From positions 1 through 46,255 of the IMG/VR virus record IMGVR_UViG_3300050821_008802: a stretch of 46,255 bases of DNA; one strand, 5' to 3'. Positions 45,595 to 46,255 of the stretch are shown here, piece after piece. The stretch is from a virus. Position 1 is the stretch's first letter. Each line of letters begins with the position of its first letter. The notes beneath the pieces are model-generated. The model had not been told where the DNA came from. It did not search any database and saw only the letters and a program-made list of their open reading frames with translations. Both the position numbers and the translations under genes were made by a program.

Positions 45595-46255
45595 AACGCT
45601 TCGCCTTCATTCTCGCGCTGTTCGTCGCTCTGCCGCTCTGGGCGGGGCGTTCGTTCAACGGCACAAGTTCGCAGATCGTAATTCCGGGCACGGGTAACGC
45701 GATTGATCTCGTAGGTTCGCAGATGTCCGCGTCGTGCTGGTTTTATCTAACTTCCACGCCGTCCGGCGAAGTGGATTGTCTCAACAAATGGGCCGCTGCC
45801 GGCAACGGTGGCTACATGATCAATTACAACAATTCCAACACCCCAAATCAGTTCGGGGTGTATCTGTACATCAGCATTCCGTCGAACCACCTGCATTTTC
45901 TGGGCTGCACGCCCGGCACCCTGCTCAACACTTGGCACAACGTCGTCTTTACCTACCAGAACAACAATACGATGCACATGTTTCTCGATGGCGTGCACTG
46001 CGCAACAGACACGGGAGTGGGATCGACCGGCAGCATCGTGACCAGTGGCGGCAATCTGAACATCGGAGGCCAGCGCTCTGGAGTTTCCTGCTGCTATCTC
46101 CCAGGCATTGTGGGGGAAGACGTGGTGTGGAATGTAATACTTGCCGACGCTCAGGCAGAGGCGCTTTACAAGGTTTGCCCGGTAGGCTATTCAGCGCGAC
46201 GGGCTGGGTTCCCACCGCCGGTCGGTTACTGGCCGCTGTGGGGCGCAAGTGGTTC
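45591..46255 (+). CDS. LamG/concanavalin-like lectin protein, partial
   Basis: ATG 45591 overlaps the previous stop in ATGA; the 3' end is cut by the window. It starts with a Sec signal (MKRFAFILALFVALPLWAG). The mature part RSFNGTSSQIVIPG, MSASCWFYLTSTPSGEVDCL, HNVVFTYQNNNTMHMFLDGV and NIGGQRSG matches the LamG3/concanavalin A-like fold, with the strand order and a final DVVWNVILADAQAEALY helix. Such domains bind glycans. At least 221 residues are encoded. A receptor-binding or adhesin role is likely. Confidence 0.8.
   Translation, partial: MKRFAFILALFVALPLWAGRSFNGTSSQIVIPGTGNAIDLVGSQMSASCWFYLTSTPSGEVDCLNKWAAAGNGGYMINYNNSNTPNQFGVYLYISIPSNHLHFLGCTPGTLLNTWHNVVFTYQNNNTMHMFLDGVHCATDTGVGSTGSIVTSGGNLNIGGQRSGVSCCYLPGIVGEDVVWNVILADAQAEALYKVCPVGYSARRAGFPPPVGYWPLWGASG

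Noticed and set aside
1-46255. CRISPR arrays, rRNA genes, complete tRNAs
   Set aside because: I saw no regularly spaced repeats, no rRNA-like tracts, and only the partial tRNA-like segment at 35094-35118. A tRNAscan or CRISPR search would be decisive.
1-46255. Endolysin or known lysis cassette
   Set aside because: No lysozyme, amidase or spanin pattern was recognised; it may lie beyond the right edge.

Overview
This window looks like most of the genome of a temperate, short-tailed (podovirus-like) phage or prophage with a P22-type head and tail. The evidence is a late block reading terminase small and large subunits, P22-type portal, scaffold, P22-type coat, gp4-like adaptor, gp10-like tail hub, alanine/glycine-rich ejection proteins and tail-fibre-like proteins. 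The host is probably a GC-rich Gram-negative soil bacterium. An acidobacterium (Terriglobia-like) is my best guess, based on codon style, many GTG starts, signal peptides ending in Ala-Gln and a short recombinase of a type I associate with that group. This host call is inference, not proven by the sequence.

Layout. (1) About 0.2-12.6 kb, rightward: an early operon of small, translationally coupled genes (ATGA, GTGA or TGATG junctions). It includes two likely replication proteins, a HerA/FtsK-like P-loop ATPase, several small zinc-binding proteins, a Flp-type pilin, a large membrane protein, a HAD phosphatase and a zinc-ribbon plus ADP-ribosyltransferase-like protein. (2) About 16.9-12.5 kb, leftward: a recombination operon with an ERF annealing protein, a YqaJ/lambda-type exonuclease, an HNH nuclease and small accessory genes. 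(3) About 16.92-17.04 kb: a divergent switch with repeated GCCGTTAC boxes. (4) 17.0-20.5 kb, rightward: a histone-tail-like DNA-binding protein, a secreted protein, small membrane or cytosolic proteins and a short, divergent tyrosine recombinase. (5) 20.6-46.3 kb, rightward: packaging, head, tail and ejection genes. This block holds 14 small genes between terminase and portal and four short antisense islands. The right edge cuts a LamG-like gene. No endolysin, DnaB-type helicase, primase or DNA polymerase was recognised.

How it works together. The switch would set leftward (recombination) against rightward transcription. The replication proteins and the HerA-like ATPase probably handle phage DNA, and ERF with YqaJ gives annealing-type recombination. 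The late block packages DNA into a P22-like capsid and injects it through a short tail with ejection proteins.

The most unusual features are: Sec signal peptides on four proteins located where capsid-decoration and tail-fibre genes belong; an acyl carrier protein close to a GNAT acyltransferase inside the tail module; a Tat-signal protein with a ribbon-helix-helix-like partner on the antisense strand; and a Flp pilin among early genes. Together they suggest a phage that invests heavily in the host envelope. All functional names come from motif recognition by eye; no database search was run.
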